This document shows, piece by piece, positions 1-8,210 of a stretch of DNA of 42,424 nt. A program made the position numbers and the translations under genes. The first letter of the stretch is position 1. Every line of letters begins with the position of its first letter. Location: the NCBI GenBank assembly GCA_020722765.1, contig DYKD01000020.1:1-42424 (forward strand). The letters run 5' to 3'. Below the pieces are notes generated by a model, which saw nothing but the letters and a program-made list of their open reading frames with translations, did no database searches and was not told the origin of the DNA. This stretch comes from Brevinema andersonii. Its GTDB lineage: Bacteria; Spirochaetota; DYKD01.

Positions 1-233
1 CCACGATCGCCTCGCAGTAGTTGGATATACTGCGCGTCTTGCCGATCACACGGATGGGCATAATAGTCATAGCCGTCTCTCCGCGCGCGGTAGATGGCGT
101 AATACCCCACACCACCGAGATAGACATGATACAGGTAACCACCTCTGGCCCGGTAATCTGTGGCCTGCATCAGAGCGTCAACCATCTGCGGAGTATATCG
201 CTTGCCGTTGACTGTGAGTGTTTTTTGCGACAT
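1..233 (-). CDS. Hypothetical small protein, cut by the left window edge
   Basis: The reading frame starts at ATG 233 (protein begins MSQKTLTVNGKRY) and stays open for 77 codons to the window edge, so the C-terminus is missing. A strong Shine-Dalgarno (GAGAGGAG) lies just before the ATG. The visible part is rich in Tyr, Arg and Gly and has no motif I recognise. Unlike most genes here it has its own promoter and operator-like palindrome directly upstream, so it is probably regulated separately from the tail operon. Its codons look more GC-rich than those of its neighbours, judged by eye. Confidence 0.7.
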   Translation of the reverse strand, partial: MSQKTLTVNGKRYTPQMVDALMQATDYRARGGYLYHVYLGGVGYYAIYRARRDGYDYYAHPCDRQDAQYIQLLRGDR

Positions 234-255
234 TTTTTCTCCTCTCCCGGATACC

Positions 256-296
256 ACCGGGACGATCTGGTGATGATACTACCAGATCGTCCCGGT
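256..296. repeat. Perfect 16-bp inverted repeat, operator candidate
   Basis: Positions 256-271 and 281-296 are perfect 16-bp reverse complements separated by 9 bp. The right arm fills the spacer of the TTGACA/TAGTAT promoter, the -10 box falls in the loop, and the left arm covers the expected transcription start. There is no U-tract after the hairpin on either strand, so an operator or a 5' leader stem is more likely than a terminator. No repressor gene is visible in the window. Confidence 0.6.
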
Positions 297-304
297 ATTG
301 TCAA
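276..304 (-). promoter_or_regulatory. Sigma-70-type promoter for the left-edge gene
   Basis: On the minus strand a perfect -35 box TTGACA (304..299) is followed by a 17-bp spacer and the -10 box TAGTAT (281..276, 4 of 6). Transcription would start near 269 and leave a short leader before the gene starting at 233. An inverted repeat straddles the -10 box, which is the geometry of a repressible promoter. Confidence 0.6.
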
Positions 305-311
305 GGGGTAG

Positions 312-331
312 ACCTTGCAGCTTTGCAAGGT
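312..331. repeat. Small hairpin in the 234-454 non-coding gap
   Basis: Eight-bp arms at 312-319 and 324-331 enclose a 4-nt loop. A run of eight C (G on the minus strand) adjoins it. It could mark the 3' end of the leftward tail transcript, but no U-tract follows. The rest of the gap (234-454) holds the promoter and operator described separately. I see no gene in it. Confidence 0.4.
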
Positions 332-454
332 GCCCCCCCCAGCCCGCCAAAATCCGTTGACACTACTATGCGCATGGCTGTCTGTATACCCCACAGACTC
401 CACATATATTTTCCGGCAAGTGTCCGTTTTTATATGTGAATTATCCGATTATTT

Positions 455-862
455 CTATTTATTTCCGAGCAGAATGAGTATTTGTGGCACGATTTGTATC
501 ATAAAGTAGGTCAATAGTGTAATTCCGATGGGAAGTGCGAACTTTTCTACTACCCATTTGAAGTCTATAGTGTCTGCTTTCTCGGTTTTGGCCGTGTCTT
601 TCTCCTGTTTCTCTAATACTTTGTCCACCTTCTCGATTAGTTCGTCTACTGACCGGCCAAGTCTTTCTACGGCCTCTTCCAAGCTCGTAACTCTTGCAAT
701 TACTCCAACGGTTCCATTATTCCCCCTCAATGCCCGGTCTGCCTGGAGAACCGTGTCCTTGAGAGATTCTAATAGCTGCTGCATTGGAGCAATATATAAT
801 TGGAATTGCTCTGGTATACTCATTGATTCTGTCTCTCCGCTGGTTTTAATCTTCTTTGCCAT
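455..862 (-). CDS. Coiled-coil protein with C-terminal membrane anchor, possible lysis accessory
   Basis: The protein has 135 residues from ATG 862, with GGAAG placed 5 nt before it. An in-frame GTG at 874 would add four residues but lacks a ribosome-binding site. A charged middle region with heptad-like spacing looks like a coiled coil. The last ~28 residues form one hydrophobic segment ending in a short charged tail. This soluble coiled-coil plus C-terminal TM layout is that of XhlA/hemolysin-type phage proteins that act with holins, and the position after the tail genes fits. No sequence signature fixes the function, so a membrane-associated virion or superinfection protein is also possible. 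Confidence 0.65.
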   Translation of the reverse strand: MAKKIKTSGETESMSIPEQFQLYIAPMQQLLESLKDTVLQADRALRGNNGTVGVIARVTSLEEAVERLGRSVDELIEKVDKVLEKQEKDTAKTEKADTIDFKWVVEKFALPIGITLLTYFMIQIVPQILILLGNK

Positions 863-880
863 AGTGTCTTCCACAATAGA

Positions 881-1492
881 CTAATATTCATACCAAGTCA
901 TGCCGCCCATTGCGTTCAAACCTGACGGGAGGGCCGCGCCGTTGAAGTTCCATGACAAGTATTCTCCGGCACCTCTCAGCATCAGCGGCTTCCCAAATAG
1001 GCGGGTGAAGTCCACCATGACACCAATATAGCCGCCAACGCCTGCGGTTGCCGCTGCCGGCGAAGAAATTCTTCCAGACCACACTTCACCAACAAGTGTA
1101 CCAGATGTGTTTGCCGCCGTGTGGTGGCCGGCTGTTGCCGCTGCGGCCGCGTCGGATGAATCATGCGGGACAGCCTCATCCGCCACAAATGTCCCCCCGG
1201 TTGGTGCGGAAGAAAATTTCCGTAACAGCCATGTATTGATGCCCGCTGTTGTTTGATAGGTTGACAGGAACACCCTTAAGACTGCAATCGTTTTCGATGC
1301 CGAACCTTGCAGCAGGATTACATCGCGTGGAGTCGCCCCTGGCGCAAACGCTACGGTCGCAAACGAGTAGGTCGGATGATTATCCGGCCACGCCACCTGC
1401 CCGCTTGCGAGATATTCTGTAATGCGGGCCGCCTTGCTTGTAACATCAACCGTCAACTCATCGGTTGACGCACCAGATCTAATAACTGCCAT
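881..1492 (-). CDS. Putative virion protein, paralogue of the next gene upstream
   Basis: This 203-residue protein starts at ATG 1492 after AAGGAG. It shares local motifs with the 227-residue protein from 1514-2197: a GSASK segment followed by a hydrophobic strand ending in VLR, then an HDS-x-D motif. Both have a similar N-terminal region containing TEYL-like sequence. The composition is Ala/Gly/Thr-rich with no signal peptide or TM segment, as expected for a beta-rich structural protein. Placement after the tail-fibre-like gene suggests a tail-tip or decoration role. The middle contains an Ala-rich stretch (DAAAAAT) that may be a linker. Confidence 0.65.
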   Translation of the reverse strand: MAVIRSGASTDELTVDVTSKAARITEYLASGQVAWPDNHPTYSFATVAFAPGATPRDVILLQGSASKTIAVLRVFLSTYQTTAGINTWLLRKFSSAPTGGTFVADEAVPHDSSDAAAAATAGHHTAANTSGTLVGEVWSGRISSPAAATAGVGGYIGVMVDFTRLFGKPLMLRGAGEYLSWNFNGAALPSGLNAMGGMTWYEY

Positions 1493-1513
1493 ATCTAATC
1501 TCCTTCTTTATAC

Positions 1514-2197
1514 TTATATTTCAATCCAGACAAAACGATAACCTATGTTGAAAGACGCAGGTGCAGTTGCAAAAATACTCATTTTTATTGCAACACACTC
1601 CGTATCGTTATTGAGAACCACCGGCGTCCTGGACAGGAACGTGAACTCCTGCTGCGCACGGTGGTCGGCCTCTGGGCCAAATTTTCCCGAAACGGTTGCA
1701 AATGCAAACATCTTGTGGATCAACTTATCCCCGGAGGTGTTTATATAGTCTATTAATTCACCGCCGCGAATGTAGCTTTTGTATATTTTTGCGGTAGTTG
1801 CCGGGTCACCCGAATCGTGTGCAACAGTGTAACTTGTTACATCCTCAGCGGAGGTTATGTAGGTTGCCTTGTAAATCTCTATGCTGGGTACAGAAGTAAC
1901 TGTGCTACTGACCAGTTCAAGAAGCGCATCCGCACGTAGTACAAGGACCTTTTTTGATGCAGACCCGCGAATTGCGGCGGTTTTCCCGTCTATGTAGTAA
2001 TCGGTGATAGGATCCCTCCACCCGGTCGTATTGACTACATACGAGTTTGAGTAGGTTGCATAGTTTTGTGGTAATCGCAGCAATCCGTCCGATAGATACT
2101 CGGTTGTAAATGCGGATTTTGCCGCCGGGGCAACCCCCATTAGATCGGACGATACTCCAGATTGTATTGGAACACGCACATAGTTCCTAAGCATCAT
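1514..2197 (-). CDS. Putative virion protein, paralogue of the next gene downstream
   Basis: This 227-residue protein starts at ATG 2197 (a second Met follows at 2194), and its start overlaps the upstream stop as ATGA. It shares the GSASK...VLR and HDS-x-D motifs with the 203-residue protein encoded at 881-1492. The pair looks like a tandem duplication that has diverged, this copy being longer between the motifs. There are no membrane or enzymatic signatures. The position suggests a tail-tip or surface structural protein. Confidence 0.65.
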   Translation of the reverse strand: MMLRNYVRVPIQSGVSSDLMGVAPAAKSAFTTEYLSDGLLRLPQNYATYSNSYVVNTTGWRDPITDYYIDGKTAAIRGSASKKVLVLRADALLELVSSTVTSVPSIEIYKATYITSAEDVTSYTVAHDSGDPATTAKIYKSYIRGGELIDYINTSGDKLIHKMFAFATVSGKFGPEADHRAQQEFTFLSRTPVVLNNDTECVAIKMSIFATAPASFNIGYRFVWIEI

Positions 2198-3372
2198 ACC
2201 ACCATATAATGCAACTTGAATTTACCGGTCACTGTGCCGCTTAAACAGCTCATCCGGGCGGTGAATTGCCCGGCGCCGGGTGTAATAATAATATCGAAGT
2301 TATCCATTGTTACTTCGTCCAAATCTTTGCCGGTAGGGGCAACATACGCCACCTGCGCAAGAATCACGGACGATGCCGTAACGGAAGCATCGGTGATTGT
2401 AAACGTTGCCTCGACGACATTCGCGGTACCAAAGTCAACCTCTGTAAGGCCGCCGCCTCCTCCGTGTGTATGAGGTATTCCACCAATATTATAGGTATAT
2501 CCCGATGGAATGTCAATAAACCCTGCGCCGACTCTTAGGGCCTCTACCATCGCGGTTGTTTCGTCTGGGGTAATCCACACTTCCGCACGCGTACCATGCC
2601 CGCTTCCAGACCACACCTCGTTGGTTCTTAATATAAACTCAGCCTGTGTATTCGACAGGGAAGTCCCGTCATATCCCCTGCCCCTAAATCTATAGAGAAT
2701 ATCGCCGGCTTCCAGGGCGGCAGGAGAACTTTCTGTTCCTCTATATCTTGCACCGGTGGTAAAGGGGGAAATGGAGTTTCCAAATGCCCACAAAAACAGC
2801 GCCGGGGATGATGTTTCCCCGAATATATGAATGGTATTGATTTCGTCGGTAGGCAATACCCCGTCTAATTCACCAACAACGAAATTTCCGTTTGTGGGGT
2901 TGTATTTTATCCGGTTGTCTGTAATTAGATTTCCAGCCGAGTCCGTTAATACAATCCTATCGGGAGTCAGGGGCGGTACAGACCCGCCGGAGGCCACAGG
3001 AACGAATTCAAGGCCGTCCTCTGTGTCATTTACTACAACCATGTACCCGGAGTAGGTCAAATAACTGTCTGGGGTGTCCAAAAGCCCCAGGAACGTTCCG
3101 CTCCCGCCGCCCCCCTCCAATACCCCAACCCTGTACCGCAGATGGTTTAGATTATCCAACAGAGACATTCCAGAAAATGGAGTAGAGAGCGATGCGGCCT
3201 CGGTGTAGTCGTATGCCACTTTGGTCTGCGGAAGGACACCGATGAATCCGCCCGGAGGCCCGCCGCCGCCACCACTGCCTGCGGATATACCCCCCAGGAA
3301 TAGGGGCTGTGCTTTCATGCTCCTGACGGCAGATTGAATATATTCAAGGAGCTGGTAATCGAATTGACTCAT
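2194..3372 (-). CDS. Tail fibre-like structural protein
   Basis: The protein has 392 residues. The N-terminus is short and helical and is followed by a Gly-rich linker (GSGGGGGPPGG). Near residue 95 is a segment beginning FLGLLDTPDSY and continuing to a VNDTEDGLEF motif, which is common in phage tail fibre and tail-tip proteins. A YNIGGIPH motif and another poly-Gly linker follow at about residue 300. The C-terminal ~90 residues look like a compact beta-domain. The start overlaps the stop of the hub gene (TAATG). A consensus promoter lies inside the 3' part of the gene (2488-2516). Adhesin or fibre function is inferred from these motifs and the gene order. Confidence 0.7.
   Translation of the reverse strand: MSQFDYQLLEYIQSAVRSMKAQPLFLGGISAGSGGGGGPPGGFIGVLPQTKVAYDYTEAASLSTPFSGMSLLDNLNHLRYRVGVLEGGGGSGTFLGLLDTPDSYLTYSGYMVVVNDTEDGLEFVPVASGGSVPPLTPDRIVLTDSAGNLITDNRIKYNPTNGNFVVGELDGVLPTDEINTIHIFGETSSPALFLWAFGNSISPFTTGARYRGTESSPAALEAGDILYRFRGRGYDGTSLSNTQAEFILRTNEVWSGSGHGTRAEVWITPDETTAMVEALRVGAGFIDIPSGYTYNIGGIPHTHGGGGGLTEVDFGTANVVEATFTITDASVTASSVILAQVAYVAPTGKDLDEVTMDNFDIIITPGAGQFTARMSCLSGTVTGKFKLHYMVV
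2488..2516 (-). promoter_or_regulatory. Perfect consensus sigma-70 promoter inside the fibre-like gene
   Basis: TTGACA (2516..2511) is separated by exactly 17 bp from TATAAT (2493..2488) on the minus strand, a 12 of 12 match. Transcription would start near 2481, inside the 392-residue coding sequence, and run into the two paralogous virion genes and the coiled-coil/TM gene. It may boost those distal genes. Its activity is not proven by sequence alone. Confidence 0.55.
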
Positions 3373-6300
3373 TATACTTTATCCTCTACACGGATGGTGG
3401 TAATTCTCGATTGCGGCAGGCCGAAAGCTGCACCATATTCTACAAAGACACCGCTGGAAGGGTTCTTTTGATAAAAATGTACATCATTCGATTCCCCAAT
3501 CGTCGAAAAGAATACATATTGGTCTGGATAGGAATAATTAGTGGTTTCAATCATCTCAGGAATACCCACCGACGACCCGGAATATGGCGTGTATGAATGA
3601 TAATCTGAAAGGGTCAGTAAGGGAACTGCGTAAATTCCGCTTGGATTTGTAAACAGGATCGAGTACCCATCACTATTTGTAAACATGGAATATCTGTAAT
3701 CCATGACCAATAGCCCGCTTGGAAACGAGCTGTTGCTCATTTCTGTAACTTCACTATCTGTCACTTGCAATGTGGCCAATGATACCAGATCGTCCTGTAC
3801 GGTAACAATCGGGCTGACATTCGATATATCCAGCCTTATCGGCTTTTTGGAACTTGTGATGACTCTAAATGCCTCATCCTCACGCCGAAGTACCACAAAG
3901 TCGTCCATTGTTTCCCTTGACCCCGCCCTTGAGTACACACGGCCAACGGGCATTCCACTAATTGGCACCAGCGCCGGGGGGCTGTTATAGAATGGGGCAA
4001 CCCTGTAATATAACCCGGATGGGGTTGAATCAAATGTATAGGTGTCAAATCTCTCACTCTGTACGGGAGTTCCTGGCCAGATAAACTCGCCCACCGGCTC
4101 GCCGTTGAACACTTCCTTCAAATAAACACTCTCTGCACCGAAGTTGATAAAGTGCGCCAGGTGCATACCACCGTCCGAAGCCGAATACTTTAGAGAATAT
4201 GTTACAAAGGAATAGGTTCTTGATAATCTTCCCGCAATTGGATCGTGTCCCAAAAGATCCCAAGTGAACGGAGGGTCTATTCTCGGCTGTATTGCCACTA
4301 ACGTTGCATTGGGGGAAATTTCCCCAAGCCCGGCTAGAGCGTAAATATAGATTGGCCCTCGTAGATAGTAATATGGAAGGGATTTATCCGGGAAATACTT
4401 TACAAACCCTGTGGAATGGATTGTATCCCCGTGTGGAAATATCCTAAGATTAACCTCATCCGCAGCACCCGCACCGCTGATTGTATAGAACAGACCTCTT
4501 GTATATGTCTCTGCATCCAGGTCTACCTTATTCAAAAAATAGCCGGAGGCGTATGGCTTATCCAGCCAATAGATAAATTGATCTACCTTTATACGTGTAG
4601 TGTTTGCATAATCTATGCCGGAGATGGAAACTCTGCCCAGCTGCCCCGTTTCGTCTACGGAAAGAATTCCATATTGGTCCAGGAGTTTATATGTTCCAGC
4701 CGGGTTTCTCCAAATATAGCTGTATGATTCGCTGTGTGTCGGCAGAGGAAGAAATCCACTTAACGGTATGTCTATCTTTGTTCCAAAATAAACCGACGTA
4801 TCCGTATAATCGAACGGCTGGATCGTGAATTTATACCCATCCGGGCCGCTTGCTACATACGTAAATGATCTGTCTCCGGGGTTGTCTGCCATGTGTGTAT
4901 ATCCCACCACCCCACTTACCTCGATGCTTACGTTGGGCATATTCAAATAGTTCTCTGACATATATGGGACAAAGATTCCAGACGCATAGGAGTCATTATC
5001 TGAGTAACCGTATTGATATTCCAGTGCGGGTACACCCACCTGGTCTTCGTCGTATGGAGGAGTTCCCCCCGTTACAATCACAACGTTTAATGTATCAGAT
5101 CCGTTATAAACCGTTGAATGATCTAGTGTTAGAAATATGTTTCCAAGGCTCGCATTTACCGGCACTGGAATATCTGCTAAAAAGCCGGAGTATCTAAACT
5201 GGCTTAGATCATACGACCTTGATGGTATATCAGTCTGAAGAAAGGAGACCTGTTGCATGGTCTCCAAATCAATTCCAACGAGGCCGCCGCCTGAGATATT
5301 CACATAGAATGTAGATGGGTCTTTGGAGAAGACCGACACATAATCATTTCTGCCATCATTCTCTATATCCACGCCGATTACGTCGTTTCCGCCAAACACG
5401 CTGATTGGGTACATTTTCTGTACCTGTCCATTTAGTGTATCTGCCACCCAGGCCCTGGAACCAAATGCGTCAGACGGGTCAAACCCATCCCCAAATCTCC
5501 CAGAATACATGGCATGGTAATCACCGAAGTTTGGAGCATCCCCAACCAGTATGCCGGATATGGAAGGCCCATGATAATTATCGAGAAGCACCCTTCCATG
5601 GTTTGTGGATTTATCAATGACCACCGCCCTGGACATAAATCCATCCGAGATTATAATCGGGCCCGCGCCGCTCCCAGGAGCTGTCTGCTCAGGGTACTCA
5701 ATCAAATCCCAATTCGGAGAACTGGTATCCGTATAATAAGCACCGCCGCTGAATAAGACGGCCAATGCCTCACCACCCCTTACAAACAGGTCCGAAACGC
5801 CCTCCTGGCTTGGAAGGCCTGTGGAAAAATTTCCCCACAGATTGTCATAACTAAGGTGTTTTCTCCAAATACCGCTTTCTGTAGTCCCTGCATAGACATA
5901 ATCCCCGAAATTGAAGAAGGCAAACAATCTCGGACACCTCTCATCCAGGATGACCCTGGTAACCAGCCCCTTACTATTCATGGAGCTTCCGTATGTGGTA
6001 ACGAGGCCCTTTCCCTTGAATATATCTGTAGTCACCTTTACAACGTCACCAAGATTAATATCCCTGGCCCCGGTAATCTCCAAATGCTTTTCCACGGTAA
6101 TTTGCGCAAATTCATTCAATACTTTGAACGCAATATCGTCCGCTGTGGCCACATTCGGAATATTACTGTTGGAGATCACAACCGTCCTGAGGTCTTTGCT
6201 CCCGAAATTCCAGGGTGTAATCTTGGATTTATCCGAGAATACCCAGTCACCAGTTGCGGGATCAGTACTTCCCCAAACGACCGCCCTGTTTCTGAGCATG

Positions 6301-6884
6301 TTGTCATTTTTTACAACCGATATGCTGATAATATCCTGCTTATTCAGGGAATAGGAGGGGGACGCCAGATCCGTATTCAATGAACCGATGATCGCAATCC
6401 CATCCCCTGAGAAATACATGTACATCCCGCTTATCTGCAAAAGTGATAGAATTTGGTCGTAAGCGGAAACAAGTCCCAGCGATGTATTATTGGACAGCAG
6501 GTTTCCCCGATCCTCGGTGGTAAATTCATAGCTTACCCCCGCCTGGTTCAAGAACTCTATAATCCAGTCCCTGGAGTAACTTGGATAATCTATGACGTAG
6601 GAATCCGATATAAAATAGTCGGATAATCTCTTGGAATTGTCCTGACAGGTGACTTCCACAACGGAGGCCGGCTGGGAAACGGTCGAATCACTGACATAAT
6701 ATTCACACTTGAATATTCCATCCTCATAGATTCTGACCGCGTCCCATGGAGCAAAGGTGCCGGCAAGAGCCGGGGCTGTAACCAGCTTTAATGTCCCAAT
6801 TCCGGTGCAGATCTTGTGTTCTCTCTCGTATGAGAACACGTGCCTTGTTATATCAATTCCGTTATGCCTGACTTCTACATTCAT
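3372..6884 (-). CDS. Large tail hub/tip protein with propeller-like extension
   Basis: The protein has 1170 residues. Residues 1-315 resemble the 319-residue hub protein encoded next door (6885-7844). Both have a helical segment ending in an AG turn, a YD-start helix followed by an aromatic-rich strand, and an LRNR-x-VV-x-G motif (residues 197-205). From about residue 316 a new beta-rich section begins. Residues 328-352 (YAGTTESGIW...) look like a BNR/Asp-box-type blade. Residues 506-514 read DIENDGRND, an FG-GAP-like calcium-loop pattern. The remainder to 1170 is beta-rich with many Tyr, Ser and Gly. The fold suggests a baseplate hub fused to a receptor-contacting or glycan-contacting propeller. 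No enzymatic residues can be assigned. Confidence 0.7.
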   Translation of the reverse strand: MNVEVRHNGIDITRHVFSYEREHKICTGIGTLKLVTAPALAGTFAPWDAVRIYEDGIFKCEYYVSDSTVSQPASVVEVTCQDNSKRLSDYFISDSYVIDYPSYSRDWIIEFLNQAGVSYEFTTEDRGNLLSNNTSLGLVSAYDQILSLLQISGMYMYFSGDGIAIIGSLNTDLASPSYSLNKQDIISISVVKNDNMLRNRAVVWGSTDPATGDWVFSDKSKITPWNFGSKDLRTVVISNSNIPNVATADDIAFKVLNEFAQITVEKHLEITGARDINLGDVVKVTTDIFKGKGLVTTYGSSMNSKGLVTRVILDERCPRLFAFFNFGDYVYAGTTESGIWRKHLSYDNLWGNFSTGLPSQEGVSDLFVRGGEALAVLFSGGAYYTDTSSPNWDLIEYPEQTAPGSGAGPIIISDGFMSRAVVIDKSTNHGRVLLDNYHGPSISGILVGDAPNFGDYHAMYSGRFGDGFDPSDAFGSRAWVADTLNGQVQKMYPISVFGGNDVIGVDIENDGRNDYVSVFSKDPSTFYVNISGGGLVGIDLETMQQVSFLQTDIPSRSYDLSQFRYSGFLADIPVPVNASLGNIFLTLDHSTVYNGSDTLNVVIVTGGTPPYDEDQVGVPALEYQYGYSDNDSYASGIFVPYMSENYLNMPNVSIEVSGVVGYTHMADNPGDRSFTYVASGPDGYKFTIQPFDYTDTSVYFGTKIDIPLSGFLPLPTHSESYSYIWRNPAGTYKLLDQYGILSVDETGQLGRVSISGIDYANTTRIKVDQFIYWLDKPYASGYFLNKVDLDAETYTRGLFYTISGAGAADEVNLRIFPHGDTIHSTGFVKYFPDKSLPYYYLRGPIYIYALAGLGEISPNATLVAIQPRIDPPFTWDLLGHDPIAGRLSRTYSFVTYSLKYSASDGGMHLAHFINFGAESVYLKEVFNGEPVGEFIWPGTPVQSERFDTYTFDSTPSGLYYRVAPFYNSPPALVPISGMPVGRVYSRAGSRETMDDFVVLRREDEAFRVITSSKKPIRLDISNVSPIVTVQDDLVSLATLQVTDSEVTEMSNSSFPSGLLVMDYRYSMFTNSDGYSILFTNPSGIYAVPLLTLSDYHSYTPYSGSSVGIPEMIETTNYSYPDQYVFFSTIGESNDVHFYQKNPSSGVFVEYGAAFGLPQSRITTIRVEDKV

Positions 6885-7844
6885 CTATTGTCTCAGCTCT
6901 AGATTTGTAATGAATCCCTGTTTGCTCCACACATTATTCTTACCAAATACATACCATTTGCCGCTTACTCCTATTTCGCTTTTATTCACTGTGATACACT
7001 GCCTTGCACTAAAATCCACATTTCCAGTCATCGAGATAGAAGTCCTATATGTCAGTCGGTTGTATCTAGTCAGGTTATAATTAGCGGCCTGCTGCGCCAT
7101 GGATTGCGAGTCTATAACACCCGGAGCGGCTACGACCACGCTTCTATAGAATCCCGCCGGTAAATAGGGAGAGCTTGCTGAAGCCTCTGCATGAATATTA
7201 TTGGTTCCATAAACCACAACCCTGTTTCTAAGGTCTCTATCAGAGATTGTATAATTTATGGTCAATATTTCCGGGTCATCCAGCGTATATACGGAAGGAT
7301 CGGATACCACAGGGTACGGTTTTCTGTCAACGAAGTGAATCAATCCGCTCGTATCCGCGTATAGATGCCATGCTAATATGTCTGCTATGAACTTGCAGTA
7401 ATCGTAGGCGGATGTCAAGTTAACTTCTGCCGGAGACGAGATGGCAAATGTAAACGATGTCGGGTCAGCAGTGTAATTCGTAAGCCCCGCCAATTCCAGC
7501 ACATCTCTTACCAGGTTTTCTGCGGCTATATTGCTTCTCTTGAATGGCTCTTCTGGATTCGATGCAGCCACAAAATAATCCACCGCACGAATTAATACAT
7601 TGTTCGCGGTAACTGTATATACCCTTTCGGGTTCTTTTATTTCTATGTTCTTAACATATCCAGTGAACTCTACAGTATGATTATCCGTATATCCCATATC
7701 AACTACTATATAGTCACCAATATTCAACGAACAGTTGGCTGCGGAAATTGTGGCGACGGAGGTTGGGGAACTGTGACTGTCATCAATATTTATGGAAATG
7801 ATACCGGACATTCCGGTAACGCTGGCATATAGCTTTTTTATCAT
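6885..7844 (-). CDS. Tail baseplate hub protein (gp27/late-control-D-like)
   Basis: The protein has 319 residues, starting at ATG 7844 with GAGGGA before it and an ATGATAA overlap with the upstream stop. The layout is that of phage hub proteins: an N-terminal beta-domain, a helix containing ENLVRDVLELAG, a YDYCKFIADIL helix leading to an aromatic strand (WHLYADTSGLIHF), and LRNRVVVYG. The C-terminus ends with a KQGFITNLELRQ strand. It likely forms the ring closing the tail tube after the tape measure protein. The neighbouring 1170-residue protein appears to be a paralogue with an extension. Confidence 0.7.
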   Translation of the reverse strand: MIKKLYASVTGMSGIISINIDDSHSSPTSVATISAANCSLNIGDYIVVDMGYTDNHTVEFTGYVKNIEIKEPERVYTVTANNVLIRAVDYFVAASNPEEPFKRSNIAAENLVRDVLELAGLTNYTADPTSFTFAISSPAEVNLTSAYDYCKFIADILAWHLYADTSGLIHFVDRKPYPVVSDPSVYTLDDPEILTINYTISDRDLRNRVVVYGTNNIHAEASASSPYLPAGFYRSVVVAAPGVIDSQSMAQQAANYNLTRYNRLTYRTSISMTGNVDFSARQCITVNKSEIGVSGKWYVFGKNNVWSKQGFITNLELRQ

Positions 7845-8203
7845 GTTCCCTCATAGAGTTCCAGCTTGACCTCGTACACCTCCGCGTCGGTGGGCAGGTC
7901 CGGCCTGATAGTTTGACATACGGAATGGATCCTGGCAAGGCTGGCCTTTCTCACTAGATAGTCTCCCATTATCCCCTCCGGGCCGGACAGGGTATGCAAA
8001 ATCCCGTCTGTCGTTTTGTCCCTCAAGATTCTGGAATCCCCGCTACCGATAACCAAAGCCGTAATTCCCAGTATGGGACTCTCATATCCGAAGATCTGCT
8101 GCACAGTGCCGCCAGACAATGGTTGCAATCTCGGTATGATTTGTGCAGCGTCCTCTACATGCTCATTTACAAAAATCCTGGTTGTATCTAAATACCACGC
8201 CAT
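7841..8203 (-). CDS. Small tail protein between tape measure and hub
   Basis: The protein has 120 residues, starting at ATG 8203 just after AGGTGG. It has mixed alpha/beta character, contains LSGPEGIMGDYLVRKASLARIHSV, and ends in an acidic KLELYEGT tail. There are no membrane segments or catalytic motifs. Position directly after the tape measure gene and before the hub is where distal tail or tail-tip adaptor proteins usually lie, so a structural adaptor role is inferred from synteny only. Confidence 0.6.
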   Translation of the reverse strand: MAWYLDTTRIFVNEHVEDAAQIIPRLQPLSGGTVQQIFGYESPILGITALVIGSGDSRILRDKTTDGILHTLSGPEGIMGDYLVRKASLARIHSVCQTIRPDLPTDAEVYEVKLELYEGT

Positions 8204-8210
8204 TTTCCAC

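Noticed and set aside
170..403. Minus-strand frame of 77 codons crossing the operator palindrome
   Set aside because: It overlaps the better supported gene starting at 233 and runs through the promoter. Its sequence looks random.
3784..3795. Twelve-base match (ACCAGATCGTCC) to one arm of the left operator
   Set aside because: It is a single half-site inside a coding region with no second arm, so probably chance.
5856..6383. Long open frame on the plus strand (175 codons) within the large hub gene
   Set aside because: It lies antisense to a clearly coding hub protein, with no ribosome-binding site and no recognisable protein. The other plus-strand frames across the window were rejected for the same reason.
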